A DNA stretch of 64,000 nt from Colletotrichum lupini (lineage: Eukaryota; Ascomycota; Sordariomycetes; Glomerellales; Glomerellaceae). The translations under genes and the position numbers were made by a program. Of this stretch, positions 48,996 through 58,923 are shown piece after piece. The notes beneath the pieces were generated by a model. It saw nothing but the letters and a program-made list of their open reading frames with translations, had not been told where the DNA came from and searched no databases. Where the stretch lies: contig NC_064677.1 of assembly GCF_023278565.1 (NCBI RefSeq), positions 4,526,001 to 4,590,000 on the forward strand, in the 5' to 3' direction. Each line of letters starts with the position of its first letter. The stretch's first letter is position 1.

Positions 48996-49509
48996 TCTAG
49001 CACGTATAGCTTTAACGAGGTAATGCGGGATATTCTTATATAGAATATGAAAAGTGAATATTCATATAGAAGCAAGAATATATGAATATAGGGGAAATAA
49101 GCGTATATAAAAGAGGTTTTTGTAATAAAGAGAGTAATATAGTTGAATTACTATATGAGAAGTTGCTTGCTTAACGAAAGGTCTAGGTAGGCAAATACAC
49201 GCCTACATATAGGCATAAAAACCTCCTACTAGAATATTCCATTGCTTATTAATTATGATATAATTAATAAGCATATACGTAAGTGAATGCGTAATCGTAG
49301 TACGTAATTCCGCCTCGAGTAAATTCCAGATTATTCAGTTATCTTCCAGTACTTTCCACTGCTCACGTAAGCTTATATAAGCAGTATTGCTTACATAATC
49401 AATACCTATAATAATCTACAGAAATCGTAGATTAATATGGTATATAGTTTGCTTACGTAATATTGATAATAAGGCGAATAATAAGGTAAACAAAGTTACC
49501 TTCGTAACA
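48996..49509 (-). repeat. 3' LTR of the intact copia
   Basis: 514 bp, the same as 54413-54926 with no difference that I could see. The right end is ...TTCGTAACA. Confidence 0.95.
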
Positions 49510-49520
49510 CTCCCTCTTTT
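49510..49520 (-). other. Polypurine tract of the intact copia
   Basis: The minus strand reads AAAAGAGGGAG immediately before the 3' LTR, the primer for plus-strand DNA synthesis. Confidence 0.75.
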
Positions 49521-49552
49521 GCCTTATTAGCTATGTTGAAATAGCTAACCAA

Positions 49553-49636
49553 GTACCCTAGAGTAGATTTCTAGTACCCTAGAATAGTTTTTTGGTACCC
49601 TAGAACAATCTTTTGGTACCCTAGAGTATTTTCCTT
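49553..49636 (-). repeat. Four 21-bp tandem repeats in the copia 3' untranslated region
   Basis: The core GTACCCTAGA begins at 49553, 49574, 49595 and 49616, an exact 21-bp period with divergent spacers. It lies between the pol stop codon and the polypurine tract. Confidence 0.85.
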
Positions 49637-49693
49637 AAAGTATTCATAAAAATATAAGGAAAATAAATACCTATATTAGGGGTATAATATAGG

Positions 49694-52600
49694 TTAAATA
49701 GGGTTATTAGGATTGTTTAAGCCTATTAGCTTAACGAATTCCTTATGTTTAACCCGAGGTAAGGGTTTTGTTAACCCATCGGCAGGCATTATAGTAGAAG
49801 GGAGATATTCTACTTTAATATTCCCTTTTTCTACTTCCTGTCGAGTATAATAATAATATAGGGCAGTATGCTTAGTCCTTTGGTGATATTCAGGATTATA
49901 AGCAAGAGATAATGCCCCATTATTATCGGTTTTAATAGTAATAGGTTTAACTTGATAACCTATTTCCGATAATAAATTCTGAAGCCAAATAGCTTCCCGA
50001 ATAGCTTCCTGAAGTCCATTAAATTCAGCCTCTGTAGTAGAAAGTGCTATAGTAGACTGTTTTTTAGACTTCCAGCTAATCGGACCTCCATTTAGTGTAA
50101 ATAAGTACCCAGAAGTTGATTTTCTAGTACTTTTACACCCGGCCCAGTTAGAATCAGTATAGCCTACTAATTCTACAGGCCCAATATTACCATTATAGGT
50201 AATATTATAGTGAATAGTGCCACTAAGGTATCTATAAATACCTTTTACTACCTTAAGTAGGTAAATAGTGGGCTTATGGAGGTATTGGGAGACGAAAGAG
50301 ACTGAAAAAGCTAAATCAGCCCTAGTCACAACCATAGCGTACATTAAAGATCCTACTAGGTGCTGGTAGGTCTTTAATAGCTCTTTTGAAGGTAAATAGT
50401 CATCTTTTTCGTTCCCTAAATCACTATTTAATATACCCGGATTTATAGGTATATTAGTGATTTTAGCTTTGGAAAAATCATTATTATTAAGAATTTCCTT
50501 AATATAATGACTTTGAGAGAGAGAAATAGTCTTATTAGACCGATTTCTAGTAATTTTGACGCCTAGGAAATTCGAGGCTTCGCCTAGGTCTTTAATATCG
50601 ATATATTTCGATATTTTACCCTTAATTTCCTCTATATATTTAATATTTTTATTAAATATAAGGAAATCATCGACGTGGGTAACAATAAAAGCAGGATTTT
50701 TGAAATCCTGGTTGAAATAGGTAGCCTCATCGGATTTTAGAGGTAAAAAGCCTATTTTATTAAAAATAGACTTCAGCTTTAGTTGCCATTGTCTAGGGCT
50801 TTGTTTGAGCCCATATAAGGCTTTTAAAAGCTGTAATAACTGATTTTTTGATTTATCCCAATTTATAGTATTTAAATTAGGGTATTTTTCAAAAAATTCA
50901 GTTAAAGGTATATTAGAAGGGTCTATATATACCTCTTCTAATAAATCCCCATTTAAAAAGGCACCAATAACGTCAATTTGGTGTATATGCCAGTTTAAAG
51001 GGGCAGATAGGGCTATAAGTACCCTATAGGTAGTAGGATTACTTCCAGAAGCAAAAGTTTGGAAATAATCGACTCCATACTGTTGTTCGAAGCCTCTAAC
51101 TACTAATCGGGCCTTATATTTATCAATATTACCAGTATTAATATTGATTTTTCGTTTAAAGACCCATCTAGTAGATAGTGGATTTTTATTAGCTTTATAG
51201 ACCTTATTTGGGTCTATAGCTAATAAAGTACCCTTTTTAATAATAACCTCTAGCTCAGAATATATAGCTTTTAACCATTCTGATTTTTCTGAGCTATTTA
51301 GAGCCTGTTTTAGTGTATTAGGCTCTGGAGGTAGGGTAATACTCTGAGTAAAATCTTTATATTTAGATTTTTCTTCCTCAGATAATTTGGGAATTAATAC
51401 CTCTATTTTAGAAGGTATTTCCTGAATATCTTCGATTTTATCAAAAATTTTAGAATATAAAGGAGGATTTACGCTTTCTACCCCCTCTATTCTATTATTT
51501 TGAATAAATCGAATATGCGAAGTCCGTAATAATCGAGATCGAAAAGGATTAGAAGGGCAATATATAACATATATATTATTACCTTCTTTTCCTAAATATA
51601 TACCATTTTGAGTATAGGTATACATTTTATTCGAAGTGACTCGCTTTTGAGTAGGGTAATAAATAAGTACCCTAGAGCCGATTTTTCTTAGATTAGATAA
51701 ATCCGGCTTATTATTTCTTTTTGGGAAGAAATAATCGAGAAAAGCCTCGATAGGGGTCTTTTCAAGGCGTATATTAGCGGTAAAATTAACTAATTTAGTT
51801 AATTCTTTCAAAATTACGTCCCATAAATATAGGGGTAATTTCTCTGCTAATAAAATAGTTCTAGCCTTTTCGATAAGGGCCCTATTAGTCCTTTCGGCTA
51901 TACCATTTTGCTCGGGCGTATAGGGCGTGGAAGGCTCTAAAATAATGCCTTTTTCGTTAATATAGGGTAATAATTCCCCTATATTGAATTCCGTACCATT
52001 ATCTAAGCGTATATACTTAGGGTAGGAATTAAACTGGTTAAAATAAAATTCCAGTTTGTTTTTGAGAATATTAATTATATTCTCTTTGGTTTTTGAGAAT
52101 TCAACATCTCGAAAACCAGTAAAATCATCCGTAAACGGAATAGCGTAATTATTTCCACTAATAGTAGTAGGGGTAATTTTAACTGTATCAATACAGACCC
52201 TTTCTAGTGGAAATAATGCCCGATTATAGTTAATTTTAGGCTGTTGCCTAGTTAACTTAGCTGTAGTACAGCTCGGGCAATTTAGGTCTTTTTCCTTTAA
52301 TTTGTCTAAAGGAATTCCCTTAGTTATTTTCGCAGTTTTTAATAAATAAGGGTAAGAAGGATGACCTAATTTTTCGTGCCATTCCTGGGTGATTGAATAG
52401 GCCTGATTATCTGAATTTTCAGATAAATAATCAGTATTTTTCTCTATATTACTATTATTAATAGTAATATTATGAAGAGAATTTTGAATGGATTCTAAAA
52501 TATTTTTTAGATCCAAATACTGATTTTTAGGGTCCAAATCGTTTTGTTGGTACCCTGTAGTAGGCCTTCGATTTTTCCAAGCAATATTAAGGAAAAATCC

Positions 52601-53941
52601 ATGCCTTTTGAAATCCAAATAAGCAAATACATTGCCCTCAGAATCCACTAAATAATTCTTTTCAATATATCCACCATTTTTGTAGTGTAATATACCTGAA
52701 AAGATATTAAGTGGGAATTCTGGAATATATAAGGTATTTTTTAACCTTATAGGTATAATTTTACCCCGTAAATAGATAGGTAAAATTAAGTCCCCAATAC
52801 CCTGTGGGTAAACTGGGCCAGCTCCGGTTCGAATAGGGGGTAAATTGTCCCTATTATCGAAATTTTCGAATAAATCCATACTATTAGTAATATGGACTGT
52901 TGAACCCGTATCATACAACCACCTTTCAGTTGTATTTGTGCCCATATTAGCCGAATTATTGGTATTTTCTCCCGAAAGGCCCAAATTATCATTTGGAGTC
53001 GAGTTGGGTAATATATGAGGGAGAAAAGGTTGATAATTTTCATCAAGTGGGTCTATGGTATAGTGGTCGGAACCACTAACCATATAATTCCTTGATTGTA
53101 AGGGCTGAGGGTTCAAATCTCCATGTGGGCGTTGGTTTTTCGTAAAAAGATTGGGCTGGTTTGGTTGGTTTCGGGGCTGGTTTCGGGGTTGGTTTGGTTT
53201 GGGTTGATATGAGGGCTTATTTGAGGGCTTATTTGGGTAATTTGAGGGCTTATTTGGGTTGGTATTTGGGTTGGTATTTTGCTTATAATAAGTCTTAGAC
53301 TTATTATACTTATTTCGAGAGTATTTATTACTCTTAATAGTATTACTAGACATAGGAGTATCGATTTCTCTCCTATTTTCGTCTAATATATCCGTAATAA
53401 GAGCCTCTAAAGTAGGGGGCTCTTTAAGTCTTAAATTAGACCTTTGACGATCAGCCCAAATCGGAAAGATATTAGTTAGGGCTGATATAAAGACCGTTTT
53501 TTGGTCTATATCCTCAATAATAGCTCCTACGCTTTTTAATTTGGAAATATAGCTTTTAAATGAGCTAATAAACTCATTTAAGCTATTAAAATGCTCCAAT
53601 CTAATAGCGTGGAATTCGAGGTATAATTGTTGACGTAGAACTGGTCCTGTACCCTCATAGGATGCTTTAAGGGTATTAAGAGCCTCTTTTGGATCAATTT
53701 GATCAAAAATAAGTGAAAGAGGCTCAGGTTGAATATTTTGCCTTATTAATAATAAGGATTGGGTTTTTTGCTCTTCAGTAATATTTTCATATTCGTTTTC
53801 AACTTCGAAATAGGTATTTAATTTCAAAAGTCGAAGATAAATATGAAGAGTAGAAAGCCAAGTAGTCCAATTTTGACTACCTTTTAGGCGTTGATTTTCA
53901 GGCATAAGGCAGCCTGTAATTGCCTTGATAATATCCGCCAT
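49694..53941 (-). CDS. Copia gag-pol polyprotein, intact (1415 aa)
   Basis: One frame encodes all functions. Domains seen: gag (retrotransposon copia-type) about 1-200; basic Asn/Pro/Gln-rich linker about 200-270 with repeats such as NQPRNQP; a segment translated from an antisense tRNA-like sequence about 271-297; aspartic protease with D-T-G at 344-346; pre-integrase zinc motif H522/H527/C555/C558; integrase catalytic D585, D647, E683; RT from about 910 with D990 and the HVDD box 1089-1092; RNase H with D1263, E1304, D1339 and the C-terminal TKH...ADGLTKPL region. Oddities: no CCHC zinc knuckle was found in gag, and the RT box has His where copia elements usually have Tyr. All other expected catalytic residues are present, so it is probably competent. 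Confidence 0.97.
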   Translation of the reverse strand: MADIIKAITGCLMPENQRLKGSQNWTTWLSTLHIYLRLLKLNTYFEVENEYENITEEQKTQSLLLIRQNIQPEPLSLIFDQIDPKEALNTLKASYEGTGPVLRQQLYLEFHAIRLEHFNSLNEFISSFKSYISKLKSVGAIIEDIDQKTVFISALTNIFPIWADRQRSNLRLKEPPTLEALITDILDENRREIDTPMSSNTIKSNKYSRNKYNKSKTYYKQNTNPNTNPNKPSNYPNKPSNKPSYQPKPNQPRNQPRNQPNQPNLFTKNQRPHGDLNPQPLQSRNYMVSGSDHYTIDPLDENYQPFLPHILPNSTPNDNLGLSGENTNNSANMGTNTTERWLYDTGSTVHITNSMDLFENFDNRDNLPPIRTGAGPVYPQGIGDLILPIYLRGKIIPIRLKNTLYIPEFPLNIFSGILHYKNGGYIEKNYLVDSEGNVFAYLDFKRHGFFLNIAWKNRRPTTGYQQNDLDPKNQYLDLKNILESIQNSLHNITINNSNIEKNTDYLSENSDNQAYSITQEWHEKLGHPSYPYLLKTAKITKGIPLDKLKEKDLNCPSCTTAKLTRQQPKINYNRALFPLERVCIDTVKITPTTISGNNYAIPFTDDFTGFRDVEFSKTKENIINILKNKLEFYFNQFNSYPKYIRLDNGTEFNIGELLPYINEKGIILEPSTPYTPEQNGIAERTNRALIEKARTILLAEKLPLYLWDVILKELTKLVNFTANIRLEKTPIEAFLDYFFPKRNNKPDLSNLRKIGSRVLIYYPTQKRVTSNKMYTYTQNGIYLGKEGNNIYVIYCPSNPFRSRLLRTSHIRFIQNNRIEGVESVNPPLYSKIFDKIEDIQEIPSKIEVLIPKLSEEEKSKYKDFTQSITLPPEPNTLKQALNSSEKSEWLKAIYSELEVIIKKGTLLAIDPNKVYKANKNPLSTRWVFKRKININTGNIDKYKARLVVRGFEQQYGVDYFQTFASGSNPTTYRVLIALSAPLNWHIHQIDVIGAFLNGDLLEEVYIDPSNIPLTEFFEKYPNLNTINWDKSKNQLLQLLKALYGLKQSPRQWQLKLKSIFNKIGFLPLKSDEATYFNQDFKNPAFIVTHVDDFLIFNKNIKYIEEIKGKISKYIDIKDLGEASNFLGVKITRNRSNKTISLSQSHYIKEILNNNDFSKAKITNIPINPGILNSDLGNEKDDYLPSKELLKTYQHLVGSLMYAMVVTRADLAFSVSFVSQYLHKPTIYLLKVVKGIYRYLSGTIHYNITYNGNIGPVELVGYTDSNWAGCKSTRKSTSGYLFTLNGGPISWKSKKQSTIALSTTEAEFNGLQEAIREAIWLQNLLSEIGYQVKPITIKTDNNGALSLAYNPEYHQRTKHTALYYYYTRQEVEKGNIKVEYLPSTIMPADGLTKPLPRVKHKEFVKLIGLNNPNNPI
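53050..53130 (+). other. tRNA-like sequence antisense within copia gag
   Basis: On the plus strand (antisense to gag), TGGTATAGTGG at 53056-53066 fits the RNA polymerase III A-box, and GGTTCAAATC at 53110-53119 fits the B-box. A D-arm-like hairpin GGT...ACC can form. The acceptor ends and T-stem do not pair well, and a clear 7-base anticodon loop is lacking, so it is likely a degenerate or captured tRNA. It stays in frame for the polyprotein. Confidence 0.5.
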
Positions 53942-54398
53942 TATATATATTTTAGAATATATATAATATAAATATATACTAGTATTGTTCCTAGTATAAA
54001 TAAGCTTACTTTAAGCTTAGAATTCAAGCTTGTTTTTAAGCTTGAAAATAGACTTATTTTAAGTCTAAAAATATATATAAGAAAAAGTCTATTTTGACTT
54101 CTTTTTCTTATAAATAGATATTTAATAAAAGTAAGTATATAGTATAAAAAGGACTTACACTTCGTCTGCCTTTTTATATATATAAATCCTTTATTAAATA
54201 TAAAGGTCGATTTCGAATTTTCGAATTCGAAAAAGTGATTTTGGGCGGAGTAAGATATCTCAATATATGAATATGCATATACCGGATAAAGGCATATACC
54301 TAAATGATAATAGGTATGATATAGGTAAATAAAAATAGAAGAGCTCGGATAAGTGAATAATATTCACTTAAGTAAATAAAACCTCAGTTATATAATAA

Positions 54399-54412
54399 CT
54401 GGGCTCATAACC
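54399..54412 (-). other. Primer-binding site: half initiator tRNA-Met
   Basis: The plus strand reads CTGGGCTCATAACC, the anticodon-arm sequence of eukaryotic initiator tRNA-Met, directly beside the 5' LTR. Copia of Drosophila is known to use such a cleaved half-tRNA primer. Confidence 0.8.
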
Positions 54413-54926
54413 TCTAGCACGTATAGCTTTAACGAGGTAATGCGGGATATTCTTATATAGAATATGAAAAGTGAATATTCATATAGAAGCAAGAATATAT
54501 GAATATAGGGGAAATAAGCGTATATAAAAGAGGTTTTTGTAATAAAGAGAGTAATATAGTTGAATTACTATATGAGAAGTTGCTTGCTTAACGAAAGGTC
54601 TAGGTAGGCAAATACACGCCTACATATAGGCATAAAAACCTCCTACTAGAATATTCCATTGCTTATTAATTATGATATAATTAATAAGCATATACGTAAG
54701 TGAATGCGTAATCGTAGTACGTAATTCCGCCTCGAGTAAATTCCAGATTATTCAGTTATCTTCCAGTACTTTCCACTGCTCACGTAAGCTTATATAAGCA
54801 GTATTGCTTACATAATCAATACCTATAATAATCTACAGAAATCGTAGATTAATATGGTATATAGTTTGCTTACGTAATATTGATAATAAGGCGAATAATA
54901 AGGTAAACAAAGTTACCTTCGTAACA
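54413..54926 (-). repeat. 5' LTR of the intact copia
   Basis: 514 bp, carries the element's promoter. Identical by eye to the 3' copy, implying very recent insertion. Confidence 0.95.
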
Positions 54927-57900
54927 AAAGTTACTAAGTATTATAACCCGTTATTTTCTTATTATTATAATAGCGCTCCGGTATATACTAAGTTAGAAGC
55001 GTCGGTTTCTAGCCGTATCGGTAGCTCTAGCTTAAAATAGTAAAGAATTAGCGCTAACGTTAGTACTAGCTTTATAGCTTTAAAGGCCGTTTCGTAATCG
55101 GCGCTAAAGTTAAAAAGAACTCCCTTATTTATTAGTCTCGTGAGGGGCCTAGCTAGGCGGCCGTAATCTTTTATAAATCTCTTATAAAAGTTATAAAACC
55201 CGAGGAAAGACTAGATACCCTTAAGTAATATAAGTAGCTTCTAGTCTCTAACTATAGAGACTTTCTCCTTATTAAGCTATATACTTTCTATAAAAACCAC
55301 GAAGCCTAGGTACTTTATAAAAGTAACATTAAATTTATACTTTTTAATATCCGCTTATAAGCCTACTTTTTATAAATAGTCTAGTACTTTAGTAACGTGC
55401 TCCTAGTATTAGAGGGGGTTATTTAAGAAGATTAGGATATTATCTATATATGCCGTATAGAAATCGTCTAGGTACTCTATTAGTATCTCGTTTATATATC
55501 GTTAGTACGTAGTAAGCCTATTATAGAGCCCGAAGGGTACTACTTTATACTTATATACCCCGTAGCGGGTTCTAAACGTCGTTAAGTCCTTAGAGGCTAG
55601 GTCGAGGCGAATACGGTAAAAGGCCTACTTAATATTTAGTTTAGTAAATACCTTTGCCCTACCTAGCTACGCAAGGGTCTTATTAATAAGTAGTAATAAG
55701 TAGCGGTCTTTTTTTATAACCTTATTTAGCTTACGGAAGTTAACGTAGAAGCGCAGACTACTATTGTGCTTTTTTATAAATAGCGTCGGCGACGCAAAAG
55801 GAGTATTACCTAGCTCGATAAATCCCTTTTATAAGTACTCTAGTAAATAAGCTCTTATAGCCTCTAGCTCCGGTACCGACTACTTATATAAAGGGTAATA
55901 AGTTAGCTTCTTTTTATTACTATCTAAGAGCTTAATTTTATAGTTATATAGCTTATAAAGCATAAGTATATCGCTAGCCGCTTTACTAAAGACGTCGGTC
56001 TAGGGCCGTAGGTACTCTAATAGGTTAGTTACTATAAGGTCGTAAGTAACTTAGTCATCGTCGTATAAGGGGTCTACCTCTTCCTTCTTATCTTTTATAA
56101 TATAGTCTAGCTTATAGAGTAATATAGAGCTTATTTCGACGTTATTTTACTTTAAGTTCTTTTTAAATACGGGAGCGCTAATAAAAGTAAGATTTATTTA
56201 TAACGCTATTAAGTATAGTTTTTACTATCTAACCCTCTTTATAGAGGTAATAGTAGTACCGTTAAGGGCGCGTTCTATTTTCCTCGTATCCTTAGCCTCG
56301 TTTAACCGCTATATTTAACGGGCTATCGTCTTTAGTAAGCGTAGTAATATCTTAATCGGCGTACCCTTTACCCGCTACTACTAGAGCTTTTAGTTATAGC
56401 GGGTTATATTTATTTTGAATAAGTCCTATTAGTAGTCGGCGTCGATTTAGTATTATACGTTAATAACTTCCGGGGTATATAGGTCCTTAATATCCCTAAC
56501 GATAGTAAAGGGCGTCTTTTATAGTAATAGGTCCTTAGGCTATATTAGCCGTTAGTAGCGAATATTAGGGTTTACCCCGTAGTATTTAAACTACTTCTAC
56601 CTTAGGATTAGGTCGTAGCGGCCTATATTAAGCTAAAAGAGGGGTGCCTTTAGAAAGACCCGTTAATTAATATATAAGTTAGCGGTCTATATTACGCTAG
56701 TATTATTTAATCGCTCTTTATTAAACTTAGTAATAGGGATTAGGTATAGTAATTTATAAGATAGGGCCGCACAGAACCGTTATAATAAAGGGGTTATATA
56801 GTTATTTATAAATCCGTACTTATTAGCTCCCGTATTAAGTAAGGCTCTTAGGCAAATTCTATATTTATTAAATATTAATATAAGCTCTATTTTAAAGGGC
56901 TAACCCCCTATGAGATCCTATAAGTTTACTAAATTAATTACTAATCTTCTATCCTTTTTATATATATCCCCTAGCTAGGAGTTTACTTTTACTAAGGGGT
57001 TTAGTTTTCTAAACCTAACTCTATCTTAGTAGGGCCCGCGGTAGCGTTAATAGCGGCTATAGTAGTCTTTAGCTTCTTAAGGTAGTCCTTAGAGATATGT
57101 TTAGTATTATTATAAACGAAGTAAGCGCTACTATCCTTAAGCTTCTAATATAGGGCTTTAGTGATCGTCTCGTAAGTAGAGGTGCGACCTCGGTCCTATT
57201 TAGTACCTCTAGTACCTCTATTATTTCCGTTACTTTTATTACTTCTATTACTTCTACCCGAGGTTTAGTAAGTCTAGTTAAAAACCTTAACCGCGCGGTC
57301 CTTTATAAAAGGGGGCTATATTACGTTAGCTAGCTAAGTAACGTACTTAGTATACTTTTAGAAAGTAGCTATATTATTTAAGTACTTCGATATAGCCTAG
57401 TTACGAAGATATATAAGTAGCTTATTATAAAAACGGCGCTTTTATTAGGACTTTAAAAGCTTACTAATACGCGCGAGCTTAGCGAATATAAAGCGCTTTT
57501 AATAGACGTTTTTAAGTATAATCGTAAGTACGTCTAGCTTACGGCTAGCGTCGTCTATAGTAATTAGGTTAGTATAAGCCGACTTAAGCTCATAGAGTAG
57601 CTACTTAGCCGTAGTAATCTCGTTAGAGGTTAGTAATAAGTATATAAACTCCGTAGTACTACCTCTAATCTTATTAATAATATACTCTAGGTAGTACTTA
57701 TTTATACTATAATTAGCGTTCTTTAAGCGCTTCGTAATATACTAAAGCTAGTAATCGAACTTAAGGCTAGTATTATTATTTATAAAGGTGGGTACGTTAG
57801 GCATTTTCTAAGAGCCGTGGGTAATAGGATAGGACGAGGCTAGAGTAGTCTCGCGGCTACTTTATATCTCTAAGTATATTAGCTACTACTTTAGTACGCT

Positions 57901-58700
57901 AAGGGTAGCGGTATCCTAAATAGAGCTAGCCTAGGAGCCGTTCTCTAATTATTCTAGCCTTTCGGCTATAGCTATATTATTAGTATAGGCTTGGGTAAGG
58001 GCTTCTTTCGTAATACAGAGCTCTGTAATAGTAATATATATAAGGTCGAGGTTTTTACGGGTTATTATATATAAGTACTTAGTACTATTACTTAGCTAGC
58101 TAATAGCGGACGCTAGGACCTGCTCTAATTAGTACTAAGCGATGCGTATCTTTAGCTACTATTCGATCTATTTAAGTAGGGTCTTTCCGTCGTTTTTAAA
58201 GTATAGCTCTTAGATAAAGTCGAGGTCGATATACTACTTAGTATTCTTTTTAAAGAGGATATCGTTACGGATATAAATAAGTAAAGTAAGCTAGTTAGCT
58301 ACGTTACTAAGGTACGCTAAGTAATTAGCCTAAGTAGTAGAGGGTAAGAAGCGCTCTATTAGCTAGTTAGATAGCGCAACCTCTAGGTTAATAACCGGGA
58401 GCTTAGCGCCTTTATTAGGGCCTACGACGCTTTATTAAGACTCGTAGAGGCGGCGGCTTTATTAAAAGCCGTTAGTACGAAGGGAGACCTAGCCTTCCTA
58501 GCTATATTCTCTAACTATCGCGTTTAGTAAAGGGGGTATATATTTAGGGAGTATTAATTATACTACTTATGCGCAATTAATTCGACCGGCTATCGCTCAG
58601 CTCTCTTATGCGCTTTTTTAATAGGGGTAGCTAGTAATTAATTAATTAAGATATTATCGTTCCGTCTCTAGAGAATAGTTAATTAAGTAACGTTAAGTAA

Positions 58701-58923
58701 TATTACGAAAGGGAACTCGAGGTAGGTCGGAACGCTACTATATTAACCTAATTAACTAAAGACTTAACGTAAAAAGGGAAAAAACAGAATAGTGGGCAGA
58801 AGCTAGTAGGCTGGCCCTTTGGGCCTAGCGGTCTAGCTCGTTACGTAACTACTGGGAGCTTAGCCTCGTAGCCTGAGGCTGAGCTACAGGGCCCATAGGG
58901 CCCTGGTGCCTACTACTATAACA
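58701..58923 (-). repeat. 5' LTR of the gypsy element
   Basis: Pairs with 46666-46888. It ends ...CTACTATAACA with fewer transitions in its right half than the left copy. Confidence 0.88.

Larger units (their letters stand above)
48996..54926 (-). mobile_element. Intact, young copia retrotransposon (5.9 kb)
   Basis: Seen: 514-bp LTRs (48996-49509 and 54413-54926) that read identical by eye, a 5-bp duplication AAAGT (48991-48995 and 54927-54931), a half-tRNA-iMet primer-binding site abutting the 5' LTR, a polypurine tract abutting the 3' LTR, and one uninterrupted 1415-codon gag-pol ORF. It sits inside the RNase H region of the degenerate gypsy. The gypsy frame resumes on both sides. Inference: it inserted after the surrounding elements were RIPped and has not been RIPped itself. 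It is AT-rich with A/T-ending codons, unlike host genes. The LTR begins TCTAGC on the plus strand, so its minus-strand end is ...GA rather than the usual CA. Confidence 0.96.
46666..58923 (-). mobile_element. RIP-degenerate gypsy element nested in the outer copia
   Basis: Seen: 223-bp LTRs at 46666-46888 and 58701-58923. A minus-strand G-run beside the left LTR (about 46889-46905) is the polypurine tract. Without the inner copia it is about 6.3 kb. Minus-strand translation shows mutated landmarks in gypsy order: a zinc knuckle near 57060-57150, an RT-thumb/RNase H region near 54930-55200 (RLARPLTRLI and the D-A-S-x-x-x-x-T-G-A-L motif), and the HxxH integrase zinc finger near 48210-48330. All are broken by stops. 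No clean target duplication was found; the flanks are themselves RIPped. Confidence 0.82.
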
